From Pseudomonadota bacterium (lineage in GTDB: Bacteria > Pseudomonadota > Gammaproteobacteria > Steroidobacterales > Steroidobacteraceae), in NCBI GenBank assembly GCA_025356815.1, contig JANXQL010000191.1:1-59621 (forward strand): a stretch of DNA of 59,621 nt, given 5' to 3'. Position numbers and translations under genes: made by a program. This document shows positions 18,601-26,962 of the stretch, one piece after another. The notes beneath the pieces were generated by a model that had not been told where the DNA came from, made no database searches, and worked only from the letters and a program-made list of their open reading frames with translations. Positions within the stretch are counted from its first letter, which is position 1. The number at the start of each line of letters is the position of its first letter.

Positions 18601-19156
18601 GGTCGATGCGGTAGGGCGCCTCGGCCCCCATCGGCCACAGGTCGATCAGCGAGCCGCGCTGGGCGTACTCGCCGGGGGCCGCGACCTGCGAGACGGCGGC
18701 GTAGCCGGCGGCCGTCAGGCGCTCGCGGAACGCCCCCAGGTCGAGCCGTTCGCCGGCGGCGAGCATCAGCGTGTGGGCGGCGACGAAGCTCGCTGGCGGC
18801 AGGCGCATCAGCAGCGCGTCGATGGCGACGACGACGATGCCGCGGCGCAGCCCGGTCAGCGCGGCGAGCGTGGACAGGCGCTGGGAGGTGATGTCCGGGT
18901 GGGGCGAGAAGACGTCATACGGCAGCGTCTCGTAGTCCGGCAGGACCAGTACCGGCAGGTCCGCAGGGGCGAAGAAACCGAGTTCCAGGGCGAGGCGCTC
19001 GGCTTCCCGGGCGGTCGCCGTGACGGCGAGCACAGGGCCCGCGTGGCGGGCCGCCGCCTCGACCAGGGCCAGCGACAGGGCGGCCCCGTACAGCTCTCCC
19101 CAGCGGATCTCGGGGGCCGTGGCGGACGGCAGCAGCGGATCGAACACCGGTGACAC
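15671..19156 (-). CDS. mfd: Transcription-repair coupling factor Mfd
   Basis: ATP-dependent translocase that removes RNA polymerase stalled at DNA damage and recruits UvrA. From the GTG at 19156 the protein has 1161 residues, close to E. coli Mfd. The UvrB-like N-terminal part (ITSQRLSTLAAL, GEYAQRGSLIDLWPMG) is followed by the RNA-polymerase-interaction domain (GAPVVHEDHGVGRYHGLKML). The helicase motors follow with Walker A GDVGFGKTEVAMRAAF (about residue 635), DEEH box IIDEEHRFGV, and QLHQLRGRVGRS. The C-terminal TRCF domain is also present. An ATG at 19258 would add 34 Gly/Pro/Ala-rich residues unlike the family, so I prefer the GTG. Neither start has a strong ribosome site. Confidence 0.96.
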   Translation of the reverse strand: MSPVFDPLLPSATAPEIRWGELYGAALSLALVEAAARHAGPVLAVTATAREAERLALELGFFAPADLPVLVLPDYETLPYDVFSPHPDITSQRLSTLAALTGLRRGIVVVAIDALLMRLPPASFVAAHTLMLAAGERLDLGAFRERLTAAGYAAVSQVAAPGEYAQRGSLIDLWPMGAEAPYRIDLFDADVDSIRTFDPDTQRSGDKLERIRLLPAREFSLTPEAIKEFRRRYRQRFEGDVNRSQIYRSFSDGLPVGGIEYYLPLCFDQLATLFDYLSGPVLLVDACGLATVLERAWADIAHRHEQRRHDIERPLLDPAAVFLPPDELGHRVAQLPRVTVTALKVEPLAAEAATIPFRNYGTDAPPLLKMDPRAEAPAAALLAFVRAFDGHVLFAAESAGRREVLLELLRRNDCFPKAVGGWSEFRAEPGQLSITVNGHVGGLLVPSARLAIVTEEQLYGERARQERRRRRAERDPEQILRDLKDLTIGAPVVHEDHGVGRYHGLKMLDVDGLAHEFLVIEYLGGDKLYVPVTALERVTRYTGAPAESAPLHKLGGADWQKARRRAADRVRDVAAELLDLYARRAAREGTAMLPDPKEFAAFEDAFPFEETHDQREAIKAVLTDLATPKPMDRVVCGDVGFGKTEVAMRAAFAAVQAGRQVAVLVPTTLLAQQHHQTFTDRFADWPVRVESLSRFRSTKESKAVMEGLASGAIDIVVATHKLLQSGVKFARLGLVIIDEEHRFGVRDKERLKALRADVDMLTLTATPIPRTLNMALGGLRELSLITTPPSERLAVQTFVLEWNAATIREAILREIRRGGQVFFVHNAVESIERRAAELRALVPEADVRVGHGQMRERDLERLMLDFYHRRFNLLLCTTIIESGIDVPTANTMIIDRADRFGLAQLHQLRGRVGRSHHRAFAYLLAPPKAALTGDAAKRLEAIESLEDLGAGFALATQDLEIRGAGELLGDEQSGQITEIGFSLYLDLLDRAIKALKSGKEPNLDAPLHSGPEVDLHVPTLIPADYMPDVHLRLVLYKRIAAAPDAEALDELSAEMVDRFGPLPAPIDNLYRVTRLKLVASALGLKRLDVGPLGGVVDFGTEHRVDPATVLRLVQKEAKSYRLDGPTRLRHAHKSELPAARFKFAEQLLTALAVGASGKLGP

Positions 19157-19304
19157 TTGAGCGAGGACCCCGTCGGCACGGCCATAGACACCCGCCCGGC
19201 GGGCGCCGGCGGGGGGAGGCGGAAGGATACCGGGCGCGGCGCCGGCCGCAATGGCCATCGGCGCCGGCGGGTCGCGCCGCGGCGAGGACGCCGTCCCGGC
19301 GGGG

Positions 19305-19592
19305 TCAGCCGCCCGGCGGGGTCAGGCGGACGGCGTGGATGACGTGGTCGTTCTCGAAGAAGACGATGAAGCCGGGGTAGTCCCAGCGGCTGATCGGCGG
19401 GCGGCCGACCGCCGGGTAGCGCTGGCTGGGCGCGCCGTGGGCGGCCTCGACCGCCTGCATGCGCTGGCCGCGCACCGGGGTGGTGGTCGCGGCGGGGTCG
19501 GCCGCAGCGGCCGACGGGACCTGGGCGGTGACCGCGCCGAGCAGACAGAACATCATCAGCGCCGGTGCGCGCGAGCGGGGGATCTGGGGCAT
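19305..19592 (-). CDS. Small secreted protein, function unknown
   Basis: Protein of 95 residues with an N-terminal signal peptide (residues about 1-32, core ALMMFCLLGAVTAQVPSAAA). A short periplasmic domain follows with RGQRMQAVEAAHGAPSQRYP, then PPISRWDYPGFIVFFENDHV. The pattern of a helix with GxP followed by a strand resembles SmpA/OmlA-like small domains, but that is only a resemblance. ATG 19592 is well supported by GGAGGTG six bases upstream. The 5' gap contains an extended -10 element on the same strand. It is divergent from lolC, and relatives next to lolC or mfd exist in related genomes as I recall. Confidence 0.75.
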   Translation of the reverse strand: MPQIPRSRAPALMMFCLLGAVTAQVPSAAAADPAATTTPVRGQRMQAVEAAHGAPSQRYPAVGRPPISRWDYPGFIVFFENDHVIHAVRLTPPGG

Positions 19593-19610
19593 CGTGCACC
19601 TCCGGCACCG

Positions 19611-19619
19611 ACTATAGCA
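19611..19619 (-). promoter_or_regulatory. Extended -10 promoter for the small secreted protein
   Basis: On the minus strand this reads TGCTATAGT, an extended -10 element (TGn plus TATAGT, five of six consensus bases). No good -35 is seen. Transcription would begin near 19604, leaving a roughly 12-base leader that holds GGAGGTG before the ATG at 19592. Confidence 0.5.
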
Positions 19620-19667
19620 CTGCCTACGGGGCTCGCCGCGTGTCGCCCCCAGCGGACCATGACGCGG

Positions 19668-19696
19668 TTCGCAGTTCCGGGCCGGCATGGTCTAAT
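19668..19696 (+). promoter_or_regulatory. Promoter abutting the lolC start codon
   Basis: TTCGCA (19668-19673), 17 bases, then TCTAAT (19691-19696), which is four of six and five of six consensus bases. With normal spacing the +1 falls at 19703, the A of the lolC ATG. No Shine-Dalgarno sequence precedes that ATG. A leaderless lolC transcript is therefore possible. Confidence 0.5.
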
Positions 19697-19702
19697 CGCG
19701 GC

Positions 19703-20944
19703 ATGATCCGTCCGTTAGAGTTGTTCGTCGCGCTGCGCTATGTGCGCTCGCGCGAGGCGGGAGTTTTCGTCTCGTTCATCACCTGGGTGTCGCTGCTGGG
19801 CGTCGCGCTGGGCGTCACCGCGCTGATCACGATCCTGTCGGTCATGAATGGCTTCGAGGGCGAACTGCGCGGGCGGCTGCTGAGCCTGTCAGCGCACGCG
19901 ACGATCGTCGCCGCCGACGGCGCCGGCGTCGATGGCGAGGCGTTGGCGGCGGCCGCCCGGCGGGAGCCGGGCGTCGCAGGTGCCGCCCCCTATGCCGAGC
20001 AGCAGGCGCTGCTCGCGCACGGCACGGAGATGTCCAGTGCGACGCTGCGCGGCATCGATCCCGCCCGCGAGGGGTCGGTGACGACGATCGCTCGCTCGCT
20101 GATCGGCACCCAGCTCGGCGCGCTCGTCCCCGGCGGCAACCGGATCATCCTCGGTCGTGCGCTTGCCTTTCAGTTGCGGGTGGGTCCCGGTGACGAGCTG
20201 ACCGTGATGGTGCCGGCTGCAGGCGGCGACGGCGAGCTGACGCCGCGCATCCGCGCATTCACGGTGGTCGGCATATTCGAAGTGGGACTGCAGGACCACG
20301 ACGCGACGCTCGCGCTCGCGCACCTGGACGATGTCGGCGCGCTGATGGCGCGGCGCGGCGCCAGCGGCGTGCGGCTGAAGTTCGACGACGTGCTGCGCGC
20401 GCCGCTGGCCGCCCGGGCACTGGCCGCAAAGCTCGGGCGCGGGCTCGAGTCACGTGACTGGACGATCGAGAACGCGAGCTACTTCCGGGCGATCCGTATC
20501 GAGAAGACGATGATGACGCTGATCCTGCTGCTGGTCGTCGCGGTCGCGGCATTCAACATCGTCGCGATGCTGGTCATGGTCGTGCGCGCCAAGCGCACCG
20601 ACATCGCCATCCTGCGCACGCTCGGGCTCGCGCCACGCGGCATCGTCGGCATCTTCCTGTCGCAGGGTGTGCTGATCGGCTGGTCGGGCGCGCTGCTGGG
20701 CATCGCCGGAGGGGTGTCGCTGGCGGCGAACGTCGGCGCGGTCGTGCCGCTGCTGGAGCGCACCTTCGGGTTCCGGATCTTCGATGCCGACGTCTACTAC
20801 GTGACCGAGATCCCGTCGCGCATCGAGGCGGGAGACGTGCTCGTGGTCGCGGCGGTGGCGCTCGGGCTCACGCTCGTCGCGACCCTGTACCCGGCGCTGC
20901 GCGCCGCGCGCACGGAGCCGGCCGACGTGCTGCGTTACGAATGA
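19703..20944 (+). CDS. lolC: Lipoprotein-releasing ABC transporter permease (LolC/LolE family, first copy)
   Basis: Inner-membrane subunit of the LolCDE complex that extracts outer-membrane lipoproteins and hands them to LolA. The 413-residue protein has a first membrane helix (about residues 22-45), the family motif ILSVMNGFEGELRGRLL and a large periplasmic domain. Three C-terminal helices follow, including AFNIVAMLVMVVRAKRTDIA. ATG 19703 is chosen because MIRPLELFVALRYVRSREAG matches the family N-terminus; the frame extends upstream without homology. Its stop overlaps the next ATG. The C-E-D order differs from the lolC-lolD-lolE order of E. coli. Confidence 0.93.
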   Translation: MIRPLELFVALRYVRSREAGVFVSFITWVSLLGVALGVTALITILSVMNGFEGELRGRLLSLSAHATIVAADGAGVDGEALAAAARREPGVAGAAPYAEQQALLAHGTEMSSATLRGIDPAREGSVTTIARSLIGTQLGALVPGGNRIILGRALAFQLRVGPGDELTVMVPAAGGDGELTPRIRAFTVVGIFEVGLQDHDATLALAHLDDVGALMARRGASGVRLKFDDVLRAPLAARALAAKLGRGLESRDWTIENASYFRAIRIEKTMMTLILLLVVAVAAFNIVAMLVMVVRAKRTDIAILRTLGLAPRGIVGIFLSQGVLIGWSGALLGIAGGVSLAANVGAVVPLLERTFGFRIFDADVYYVTEIPSRIEAGDVLVVAAVALGLTLVATLYPALRAARTEPADVLRYE

Positions 20945-22186
20945 AGTTCGCCAACCCCCTCGAGTGGCGCATCGCGGCCCGCTACCTGCGCGCCCGCAGC
21001 GACAACGGCTTCCTGTCGTTCATTGCGGTCGTGGGCGTGCTCGGGGTTGCCATCGGCGTCGCCGTGCTGCTGGTAGTGCTCGGCGTCATGAACGGCTTCG
21101 AGCGCGAACTGAAGGACCGCATCCTGTCGGTCGCCGCGCACGCCACGCTCAGCGGCCTGGACGGGCCGCTCCAGGACTGGCAGGCGCTCGCCGCCCGGAC
21201 CGCTGCCGAGCCCGGCGTACTCGCCGTCGCGCCCTACGTCGAGGAGCGGGCGCTGCTGGCCCACGGCGAGCGCGTCAGCGGCGTGCTGGTGCGTGGCGTG
21301 CGAGCCGATGCCGAGACGGCGGTCGGCGGCCTCGCCGCGCACGTGCGCGGCGGCGTGCTTGCGGACCTCGACGGTGGCAGCTACCGGGTCCTGCTCGGCA
21401 AGGCGCTCGCGGCCGAGCTGCGCGTGCGGGTCGGCGACAGCGTGGTGCTGGCGGCCCCCCACGGCACGGCGACCCCCGCCGGCGTCGTGCCCCGCGTTCG
21501 ACGCCTGCGGGTGGTCGGCACGATCGACTCGGGACTGTACGAGTTCGACCGCAACGTCGCGCTCATCGCGCTGGACGACGCGGCGCGGCTGTTTCGCACC
21601 GGCAGTGGCGTGACTGGCCTCAGGCTCAAGCTCGACGACCCGTTCGCGGCCGGGCGGATCGTGCACCGCATCGCCGTCGACCTCGGCGGCGGCTTCTACA
21701 TCAGCGACTGGACGCGCGAGCATGCGAACTTCTTCCGCTCGATCGCGACCACCAAGTCGATCATGTTCGTGCTGCTGCTGCTGGTCATGGGCGTGGCGGC
21801 GTTCAACATCGTCGCGACGCTGATGATGATGGTGCGCGAGAAGCAGTCGGACATCGCGATCCTGCGCACGCTCGGCCTGTCGCCTTCGAGCCTGGTCGGA
21901 ATCTTCGTGCTGCAGGGCACCGCGATCGGGCTACTCGGCACGCTGGCGGGGCTCGGTCTCGGGCTGCTGATCGCCGGCAACCTGCCACTGCTCGTGCATG
22001 GCCTCGAGGCCGTGCTTGGCGCGACGCTGGTGGACCCCCGCGTCTACCTGCTCGATGAGCTGCCGGCGGTCGTCACGGTGGCCGATGCGCTGCGAATCTG
22101 CGGCACGGCTTTCGTGCTTTCGTGTCTGTCGACGCTCTACCCGGCGATCAAGGCGGCACGCACCCAACCTGCGGAGGCATTGAGGC

Positions 22187-22194
<8 letters not shown>
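20941..22194 (+). CDS. lolE: Lipoprotein-releasing ABC transporter permease (LolC/LolE family, second copy)
   Basis: Paralogue of the preceding gene, 417 residues, with the same layout: [20 protein letters not shown] at the N-terminus, [14 protein letters not shown], a periplasmic domain, and membrane helices around [20 protein letters not shown] and [20 protein letters not shown]. Two distinct copies next to lolD indicate a heteromeric LolCDE transporter rather than LolF. The assignment of which copy is C and which is E rests on gene order only. It overlaps lolC by four bases and lolD by eight. Confidence 0.9.
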
Positions 22195-22903
<709 letters not shown>

Positions 22904-22910
22904 TTTTTTG

Positions 22911-22916
22911 TATGAT
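22911..22916 (+). promoter_or_regulatory. Candidate -10 box for exbB
   Basis: TATGAT directly follows the T-run at the end of lolD. The predicted start near 22923 gives a leader of about 29 bases before the exbB ATG, containing GAGGAC. The -35 region is poor, so this is tentative. Confidence 0.4.
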
Positions 22917-22951
22917 CAGCAAGTTACGCGACACGAGGACCTGAACGCGCG

Positions 22952-23605
22952 ATGTGGGAAATCATCAAGGCCGGTGGCCCCGTCATGTGGCCGATCATCG
23001 CGCTGTCGATCGCCGCTGCGGCGATCGTGCTCGAGCGTTTGTGGAGCCTGCAGGCCGGGCGGGTGACCCCGGTCGACCTGCACGACAAGGTCTGGAAGCT
23101 GGTCGCCGCCGGCCAGCTCAGCGACAAGCACGTCGAGGTCATCGCGCAAAACTCGCCGCTGGGGCGGATTCTCGCCGCGGGGCTAGCCAATCGGCATCGG
23201 CCACGTGAATGGGTCAAGGAGGCGATCGAGGATACCGGCCGCCATGTCGCGCATGACCTGGAGCGGTTCCTGAATATGCTCGGCACCATCGCCGCGGTAT
23301 CGCCGTTGATGGGGCTGCTCGGTACCGTGATCGGCATCATCTCGGCCTTCAACGCCATCACCCACGATGGCGTCGGCGATCCGAAGGTGCTCTCCGGTGG
23401 CATCGGCCAGGCGTTGATCACGACCGCTGCGGGCCTGATGGTCGCGATCCCGTCGCTGATGGGCTACCGCTACCTGCGCGGGCGTGTCGACGAGCTGGTC
23501 ATCGCGATGGAGAAGGAGGCGATGCGCCTGGTGCAGGCGCTCGACGCGCAGCGTTCGCACGCCTCCGGCGAGGGCGAGGCGCGTTCGCCGGCCGCCGACG
23601 CATGA
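22952..23605 (+). CDS. exbB: ExbB/TolQ-family proton channel subunit
   Basis: MotA/TolQ/ExbB proton-channel protein of 217 residues that, with ExbD, couples the proton motive force to TonB- or Tol-type energy transfer. Three membrane segments are visible: about residues 10-28 (VMWPIIALSIAAAAIVLERL), 108-130 (LNMLGTIAAVSPLMGLLGTV) and 155-175 (GIGQALITTAAGLMVAIPSL). SPLMGLLGTVIGII is the family signature. It overlaps exbD by four bases. As no tonB or tolA is nearby, the partner is unknown. This exbBD pair ahead of msbA is a conserved arrangement in the group. Confidence 0.9.
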   Translation: MWEIIKAGGPVMWPIIALSIAAAAIVLERLWSLQAGRVTPVDLHDKVWKLVAAGQLSDKHVEVIAQNSPLGRILAAGLANRHRPREWVKEAIEDTGRHVAHDLERFLNMLGTIAAVSPLMGLLGTVIGIISAFNAITHDGVGDPKVLSGGIGQALITTAAGLMVAIPSLMGYRYLRGRVDELVIAMEKEAMRLVQALDAQRSHASGEGEARSPAADA

Positions 23606-24027
23606 AGTTCAGTCGCCGCCGCGAGGCCGAGCCCGAGATCAACGTGACCTCGCTGATCGACGTGGTGTTGCTGCTGGTGATGTTTTTCATGGTATCGACC
23701 AGCTTCGTGCAGGACGGCCGGCTGCGCATCCAGCTGCCCGAGTCCAGCGCCGCCGCCGAGAACCGCGTCACCGACCCGGTGGTTATCGCGATCGCGGCCG
23801 ATGGCAGCTACCGCGTCAACAACTCGGCGCTGGTCAACCAGGCCCCCGACACGTTGCGTGCGGCGCTGGTCAAGATCGCCGGCGACAGTGCCCGCGGCTC
23901 GATGCTGACCATTCGCGCCGACGCGCGCGCGACGCATCAGTCCGTCGTCACCGCGATGGACGTCGCCGGTCGCCTCGGCTTCGTGCAGGTGAACATCGCG
24001 ACGGTCAACCAGCAGCCCGGTGGCTGA
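23602..24027 (+). CDS. exbD: ExbD/TolR-family protein
   Basis: Partner of ExbB, 141 residues, with one membrane helix carrying the essential Asp in VTSLIDVVLLLVMFFMVS (about residues 15-32) and a periplasmic domain ending in AMDVAGRLGFVQVNIAT. ATG 23602 lies in the ATGA overlap with exbB. msbA begins only nine bases after its stop, with GAGGAG between, so export of lipid A precursors and this channel are likely coexpressed. Confidence 0.92.
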   Translation: MKFSRRREAEPEINVTSLIDVVLLLVMFFMVSTSFVQDGRLRIQLPESSAAAENRVTDPVVIAIAADGSYRVNNSALVNQAPDTLRAALVKIAGDSARGSMLTIRADARATHQSVVTAMDVAGRLGFVQVNIATVNQQPGG

Positions 24028-24035
24028 GGAGTGAG

Positions 24036-25781
24036 GTGAGCACACCGATCCCAGAGCTGTCGCCGGGCGCCGTCTATCGCCGGCTGCTGGGCTACGCGCG
24101 TCCGCACTGGCCCATGTTCCTGCTCGGCGTGCTCGGGATGGCGATGTTCGCCTCGGTGGACGCAGGCTTCGCCTACCTCGTCAAGAATTTCCTCGACGGC
24201 GCCTTCGTCGAGCGCAATCGCGCCGTGCTCGTCTACGTGCCGGCCGGCATCATCGTGTTGTTCGCGATCCGCGGCGTCGGCGACTACCTCGCGGTGTACT
24301 GCTCGGGCTGGGTTGGCCGGCAGATCGTCAAGCACCTGCGTGGCGAGCTGTTCCGTCACTATCTGGACCTGCCGACGGCGTTCTACGACCGCAATCGCTC
24401 GGCCGACCTGATGTCGCGGCTCACCTACAACACCGAGTTGGTCGCGGAGGCCACGACCAACTCGGTGACGGTGCTGATCCGCGACTCGCTGACCATCGTC
24501 GCCCTGATCGGCTACCTGCTGTGGCTGGACTGGCAGCTGACCTGCGGGGCGCTGCTGGCTGCGCCGCTGATCGCGACGCTGCTGCAGTCGATCAACCGGG
24601 CATTCCGTCGCTACTCGGCGCGCATCCAGAACTCGATGGGCGACGTGCTGCGCGTTGCCAAGGAGGCGATCGACGGCCAGCGGCTGATCAAGGTGTTCAA
24701 CGCGCAGGACTTCGAGGCGCGCGCCTTCGAGGTGGTCATCGAGTCCAACCGCTTCCAGAACATGAAGCTGATGCGCGCGCGCGCGACCTCCAATCCCATC
24801 GTCCAGCTGTGTGCGTCGCTGGCGCTCGCAGGCGTGCTGTACGTCGCGATACAGCGGGTGTTCTCCGCCGGCATGTCGGTGGGCTCGTTCGTCTCCTTCC
24901 TCGCGGGCCTGCTCGGGGTCACCGCGCCGTTGCGTCGCCTGGTCGGTGTGTTCGGACCTCTGCAGCAGGGCATCGCGGCGGGCCGCAGCATCTTCGAGCT
25001 GCTCGATACGCCGGGCGAGCCCGATCACGGTACCCGGCCGCTGGCCCGGGCGCGCGGCGAGGTGGTGTTCGAGGCCGTGCGCTTCGCCTACCCGGACAAG
25101 GCGCCGGCGGTCGACGGCGTGTCGTTTCGTGCCGCGGCCGGCCGCACCGTCGCGATCGTCGGTCGCTCGGGCAGCGGCAAGTCCACGCTGGTCAGCCTCG
25201 TGCCGCGGTTCTACGACGTCGCCGAGGGGGCGGTGCGCATCGATGGCGCCGACATTCGCGACTACAGGCTGGCCGAGCTGCGCGCCAACGTCAGTCTGGT
25301 CAGCCAGGACGTCGTACTGCTCGATGGCACCATCCGCGACAACATCGTCTTTAGCACCACCGGTGCGAACGAGGAGGCGGTGGAGGCGGCGGCACGCGCC
25401 GCCTACGTGCTCGAGTTCACCGAGCAGCTCGAGCGCGGCCTGGACACGCCGGTGGGCGACCGCGGTGTGCAGCTCTCGGGTGGCCAGCGGCAGCGCATCG
25501 CGATCGCGCGCGCGCTGCTCAAGAACGCGCCGATCCTGATTCTGGACGAGGCGACCAGCGCACTCGACACGGAGTCCGAGCGCGCGATTCAAGCTGCCCT
25601 CGAGCAGCTGATGCACAATCGCACGACGCTCGTGATCGCCCACCGGCTGTCGACCGTCGAGCACGCCGACATGATCGTCGTGATGGATGACGGACGGCTC
25701 GTCGAGAGCGGTACCCACGCCGAACTGCTCGCCGCCGCGGGCGTGTACGCGGCGCTGTACCGGATGCAGTTCAACGCCTGA
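24036..25781 (+). CDS. msbA: Lipid A export ATP-binding/permease protein MsbA
   Basis: Inner-membrane flippase that moves lipid A-core to the periplasmic leaflet. From GTG 24036 (GAGGAG five bases upstream) the protein has 581 residues, the usual MsbA size. Residues about 1-330 form the six-helix membrane domain. The nucleotide-binding domain has Walker A GRSGSGKST (about 375-383), signature LSGGQRQRIAIARALL, Walker B ILILDEATSALD and IAHRLSTVEHAD. The frame is open further upstream, but that part is a shadow of exbBD. Its neighbours lpxK and kdsB support the lipid A role. Confidence 0.95.
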   Translation: MSTPIPELSPGAVYRRLLGYARPHWPMFLLGVLGMAMFASVDAGFAYLVKNFLDGAFVERNRAVLVYVPAGIIVLFAIRGVGDYLAVYCSGWVGRQIVKHLRGELFRHYLDLPTAFYDRNRSADLMSRLTYNTELVAEATTNSVTVLIRDSLTIVALIGYLLWLDWQLTCGALLAAPLIATLLQSINRAFRRYSARIQNSMGDVLRVAKEAIDGQRLIKVFNAQDFEARAFEVVIESNRFQNMKLMRARATSNPIVQLCASLALAGVLYVAIQRVFSAGMSVGSFVSFLAGLLGVTAPLRRLVGVFGPLQQGIAAGRSIFELLDTPGEPDHGTRPLARARGEVVFEAVRFAYPDKAPAVDGVSFRAAAGRTVAIVGRSGSGKSTLVSLVPRFYDVAEGAVRIDGADIRDYRLAELRANVSLVSQDVVLLDGTIRDNIVFSTTGANEEAVEAAARAAYVLEFTEQLERGLDTPVGDRGVQLSGGQRQRIAIARALLKNAPILILDEATSALDTESERAIQAALEQLMHNRTTLVIAHRLSTVEHADMIVVMDDGRLVESGTHAELLAAAGVYAALYRMQFNA

Positions 25782-25783
25782 CC

Positions 25784-26764
25784 ATGCGCACCTGGCTTGA
25801 GCGCGTGTGGTACGGGCAGGCGCATGGCGGCGCCTGGCTGGTACCGTTGTCCTGGCTGTTCGCTGTCTTGGTCCGCGTGCGCAGGCTCGCGTATCGCCGC
25901 GGCTGGTTCGCGAGCGGACATCCCGGCCGTCCGGTCGTCGTGATCGGCAACCTCACTGTCGGCGGCAGCGGCAAGACCCCGCTGACGGTGTGGCTGGCGC
26001 AGGCGCTCGCCGCGCGTGGCCTGCGGGTCGGGATTGCCAGTCGCGGCTACGGCGGGCGGGTGGACGGCCCGGTCCGGGTCGACGCCGACAGCGATCCGGC
26101 CGAGGTCGGCGACGAACCGGTGCTGCTCGCGCGCCGCAGCGGCGCGCGGGTCGCGGTCGCTCGCCGGCGCCTGGCGGCCGCCGAGTTGCTGGCGCCCGAC
26201 GTCGATCTTATCCTCGCCGACGATGGCCTGCAGCATTACGCGCTGCAGCGTGACTTCGAGATCCTGGTGGTCGACGGTGAGCGGCGCCTTGGCAACGGCC
26301 GGCTGCTGCCGGCAGGTCCGCTGCGAGAGCCGGCCGCGCGCGCGCGCGCGGTTGATGCGATCGTTGTCAACGGGCGGCCGCGCGCAGATGACGAAATTGG
26401 CATGCAGGTGCTGGCAGGCGAGGTGGTGGCGCTGGCGGACGGGGCCCGCCAGCCGCTGGGCGCCCTGGTTGGGCGGCAGCTGCACGCGGTGGCCGGGATC
26501 GGCCATCCGCAGCGGTTCTACGCCACCCTGCGGGCCGCGGGAATCGAGCCGATCGAGCACTCGCTGCCGGACCACGCCACGCTGGCGCCGTCGGACCTGT
26601 CGTTCGGCGACGCGCTGCCGGTGCTGATGACCGAGAAGGATGCCGTAAAATGCCGGCACTTCCCGCTGGCACGGCTGGCGTTCCTGGAAGTTTCCGCACG
26701 GCTGGCGCCCGATGACGCCGACCGGCTGCTCGATCGCATCGCCGCGTTGATTAGGCGTCCGTAG
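25784..26764 (+). CDS. lpxK: Tetraacyldisaccharide 4'-kinase LpxK
   Basis: Phosphorylates the 4' position of the lipid A disaccharide precursor at the inner membrane. The 326-residue protein has an N-terminal amphipathic or membrane segment (WLVPLSWLFAVLVRVRRLAY) and the unusual Walker A VIGNLTVGGSGKTPLT (about residues 51-66). It also has GIASRGYGG, VGDEPVLLARR and LADDGLQHYALQRDFEILVV, all family motifs. It starts two bases after msbA. A (CG)8 tract at 26335-26350 within the gene is a possible slippage site. Confidence 0.96.
   Translation: MRTWLERVWYGQAHGGAWLVPLSWLFAVLVRVRRLAYRRGWFASGHPGRPVVVIGNLTVGGSGKTPLTVWLAQALAARGLRVGIASRGYGGRVDGPVRVDADSDPAEVGDEPVLLARRSGARVAVARRRLAAAELLAPDVDLILADDGLQHYALQRDFEILVVDGERRLGNGRLLPAGPLREPAARARAVDAIVVNGRPRADDEIGMQVLAGEVVALADGARQPLGALVGRQLHAVAGIGHPQRFYATLRAAGIEPIEHSLPDHATLAPSDLSFGDALPVLMTEKDAVKCRHFPLARLAFLEVSARLAPDDADRLLDRIAALIRRP
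26335..26350. repeat. (CG)8 dinucleotide tract inside lpxK
   Basis: Eight uninterrupted CG dinucleotides encode part of EPAARARAVD. Alternating CG can adopt Z-DNA, and a two-base slip would shift the lpxK frame. It is the longest alternating CG run I noticed in the window. Confidence 0.9.
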
Positions 26765-26773
26765 AGGAACGAC

Positions 26774-26962
26774 ATGGATCCGAAGCTGCTGGACATCCTG
26801 GCCTGCCCCGTCTGCAAGTCGCCGCTGCAGCTGTATCGGCCGAGCAAGGAGCTCGTCTGTCGCGCCGACCGCCTGGCCTTTCCGGTGCGCGAGGAGATGG
26901 CGATGCTGCTGGAGGAGGACGCGCGGCGCCTGGGCAGCGACGATCCGGCGCTGGCGCGCTGA
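26774..26962 (+). CDS. Trm112-family small protein (YcaR-like)
   Basis: Protein of 62 residues with DPKLLDILACPVCKSPLQLY at the N-terminus and ELVCRADRLAFPVREEMAML, the two halves of the Trm112/YcaR fold. The first half holds a CxxC; the second retains one cysteine (LVC). Proteins of this family sit between lpxK and kdsB in many proteobacteria, and their bacterial role is not settled. Bacterial members may act as small partners of methyltransferases by analogy with eukaryotic Trm112. The stop overlaps kdsB by one base (TGATG). Confidence 0.9.
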   Translation: MDPKLLDILACPVCKSPLQLYRPSKELVCRADRLAFPVREEMAMLLEEDARRLGSDDPALAR

